Shown here: one piece after another, positions 62,998 to 64,000 of the stretch
How the letters are laid out: each line of letters begins with the position of its first letter
Numbering within the stretch: position 1 is the first letter of the stretch
Program-made: the position numbers and the translations under genes
Assembly: GCF_000184745.1 (NCBI RefSeq)
Contig: NC_014931.1
Coordinates: 3,844,001-3,908,000 of the forward strand
DNA from: Variovorax paradoxus EPS
GTDB lineage: Bacteria; Pseudomonadota; Gammaproteobacteria; Burkholderiales; Burkholderiaceae_C
Reading direction: 5' to 3'
DNA: 64,000 nt
Notes under the pieces: model-generated
What the model saw: only the letters and a program-made list of their open reading frames with translations
The model's database searches: none
Told to the model about the DNA's origin: nothing

Positions 62998-64000
62998 TCA
63001 AAGCACCTCGTGGGGAAAATATTTCTGGACGCAGCGAACCGGATTCGGCGCCGCCTGACCGAGCCCGCAGATCGACGCGTCGACCATCACCTGGTTCAGA
63101 TCCTCCAGCGTGGCGTGGTCCCAATGGGGTTCCGCCATCAACCGGGCCGCCTTGCCGGTACCGACACGGCACGGCGTGCACTGGCCACAGCTCTCGTGCT
63201 CGAAGAAATGCATCATGTTCAGCGCGGCGTCGCGAGCACGGTCCTTCTGGCTCAGCACGATGACCGCGGCCGAGCCGATGAAGCAGCCGTGCGGCTGCAG
63301 GGTGTCGAAGTCGAGCGGAATGTCGCTCATGCTGGCTGGCAGGATGCCGCCTGACGCTCCGCCGGGCAGGTAGGCGTAGAGGTCGTGCCCCGGGAGCATC
63401 CCGCCGCAGAACTCGTCCACCAGTTCGCGCAATGTGATGCCTGCCGGCGCCAGCTTGACGCCAGGCTCCCGCACCCGGCCGCTCACGCTGAACGACCGGA
63501 GGCCATGGCGTCCGTTGCGGCCGAAATCGCTGAACCATGCCGCACCACGCTCGACGATGTCGCGCACCCAATAGAGGGTCTCGAAGTTGTGTTCGAGCGT
63601 CGGCCGGCCGAACAACCCGATCTGCGCGATGTAGGGCGGCCGCATGCGTGGCTCGCCCCGCTTGCCTTCGATGCTCTCGATCATCGCGGACTCCTCGCCG
63701 CAGATGTACGCGCCCGCGCCACGCCGAAGCTCGATGCGCGGCAACGCACAAGGCGGATTTGCCTGCAACAGTGCGAGTTCGCGTTCGAGGATCGCGCGGC
63801 AGCCGTGGTACTCGTCGCGCAGATAGACATAGCAGGCGTCGATGCCGACCACTGTGGCGGCGATCAGCAGCCCATCGAGGAATCGATGAGGGTCACGCTC
63901 CAGATAGGTTCGATCCTTGAACGTCCCGGGCTCGCCTTCATCGATGTTGACGGCCATCAGGCGCGGCGCCAATTGCTGCCGCACGATGCCCCACTTGCGC
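62998..64000 (-). CDS. fdsB: Formate dehydrogenase beta subunit, FMN/NAD (partial)
   Basis: At least 334 residues, running off the window at the N-terminal side (RKWGIVRQQLAPRLM is still in frame at the edge). NuoF-like: DEGEPGTFKDRTYLERDPHR (FMN), GAYICGEESAMIESIEGKRG (NADH) and the [4Fe-4S] site CGQCTPC with a later Cys (ICGLGQ). It hands formate electrons to NAD+. Its stop abuts the fdsA start. An fdsG-like gene should follow beyond the window. Confidence 0.95.
   Translation of the reverse strand, partial: RKWGIVRQQLAPRLMAVNIDEGEPGTFKDRTYLERDPHRFLDGLLIAATVVGIDACYVYLRDEYHGCRAILERELALLQANPPCALPRIELRRGAGAYICGEESAMIESIEGKRGEPRMRPPYIAQIGLFGRPTLEHNFETLYWVRDIVERGAAWFSDFGRNGRHGLRSFSVSGRVREPGVKLAPAGITLRELVDEFCGGMLPGHDLYAYLPGGASGGILPASMSDIPLDFDTLQPHGCFIGSAAVIVLSQKDRARDAALNMMHFFEHESCGQCTPCRVGTGKAARLMAEPHWDHATLEDLNQVMVDASICGLGQAAPNPVRCVQKYFPHEVL

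Noticed and set aside
60106..63354. A 1082-codon open frame opposite fdsA
   Set aside because: Same antisense artefact; fdsA on the other strand has all cofactor motifs.
1..64000. CRISPR array, rRNA operon, complete insertion sequence or prophage genes
   Set aside because: No regularly spaced repeats, no rRNA sequence, and no transposase, integrase or phage structural motif were found on either strand.

Overview
The window looks like chromosome from a high-GC betaproteobacterium of the Burkholderiales, most likely Comamonadaceae and Variovorax-like. The reasons are the dense GC-rich coding, two orphan TctC/Bug solute-binding proteins, a DUF4148-type exported protein, a TIGR04325-type methyltransferase, a typical betaproteobacterial porin and an intergenic repeat of the kind I associate with this family. 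The genus is inferred from gene content only.

Layout. 1-1.5 kb: the end of a GH3 beta-glucosidase and two small exported proteins. 1.5-12.8 kb: a nitrogen-scavenging block. A urea/short-chain-amide ABC transporter (urtABCDE type) is followed by formamidase fmdA and zinc-ribbon fmdB. Divergent to it is an unusual sensor: an NCS1-permease-like domain fused to a histidine kinase and receiver, overlapping a LuxR-type response regulator. The divergent control region holds a sequence that fits the NtrC operator pattern. 12.8-16 kb: a methyltransferase, a glyoxalase-fold protein divergent from a LysR regulator, and a solute-binding lipoprotein. 16-21.7 kb: a red-light module read leftwards (heme oxygenase, bacteriophytochrome, single-domain receiver, hybrid kinase), the last three overlapping by 8 bases each. 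22-25.7 kb: a solute-binding-like protein, a large inverted repeat, a lipoprotein and an M1 aminopeptidase.

26.4-43.4 kb: seventeen leftward genes with gaps of at most 40 bases. They form a catabolic operon: two Bug proteins, porin, MFS importer, Rieske oxygenase plus reductase, FAD monooxygenase, ring-cleavage-type VOC enzyme, aldehyde dehydrogenase, aspartate-dehydrogenase-like enzyme, TPP enzyme, two SDRs, cupin, alpha/beta hydrolase, a small HTH protein and an internal IclR regulator. An IclR-like palindrome lies just upstream of the first gene. The substrate cannot be read from the sequence. Some aromatic, perhaps nitrogen-containing, compound is the best inference. 43.5-49.8 kb: dadA, a ketopantoate-reductase-like gene, alaS and a di-iron ferritin-like protein.

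49.8-53.7 kb: an AT-richer island, clearly different in composition from both sides. It carries phosphoribulokinase, an EamA/DMT permease and a RuBisCO-like protein in one tight leftward operon. The kinase keeps every catalytic residue I could check but has no NTG start codon and appears to begin at ATT. The RuBisCO-like protein keeps the carbamylation triad but lacks the loop-6 lysine and the phosphate-site serine. This is the best candidate for an undescribed system in the window.

53.7-56.8 kb: a double-domain KaiC-like ATPase overlapping a hybrid kinase with a pseudo-receiver. 56.8-59.2 kb: small or hypothetical genes and two stretches that look like structured RNA genes, with terminators. 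59.2-64 kb: an NAD-type molybdenum formate dehydrogenase (fdsB partial, fdsA, fdhD), cut by the window end.
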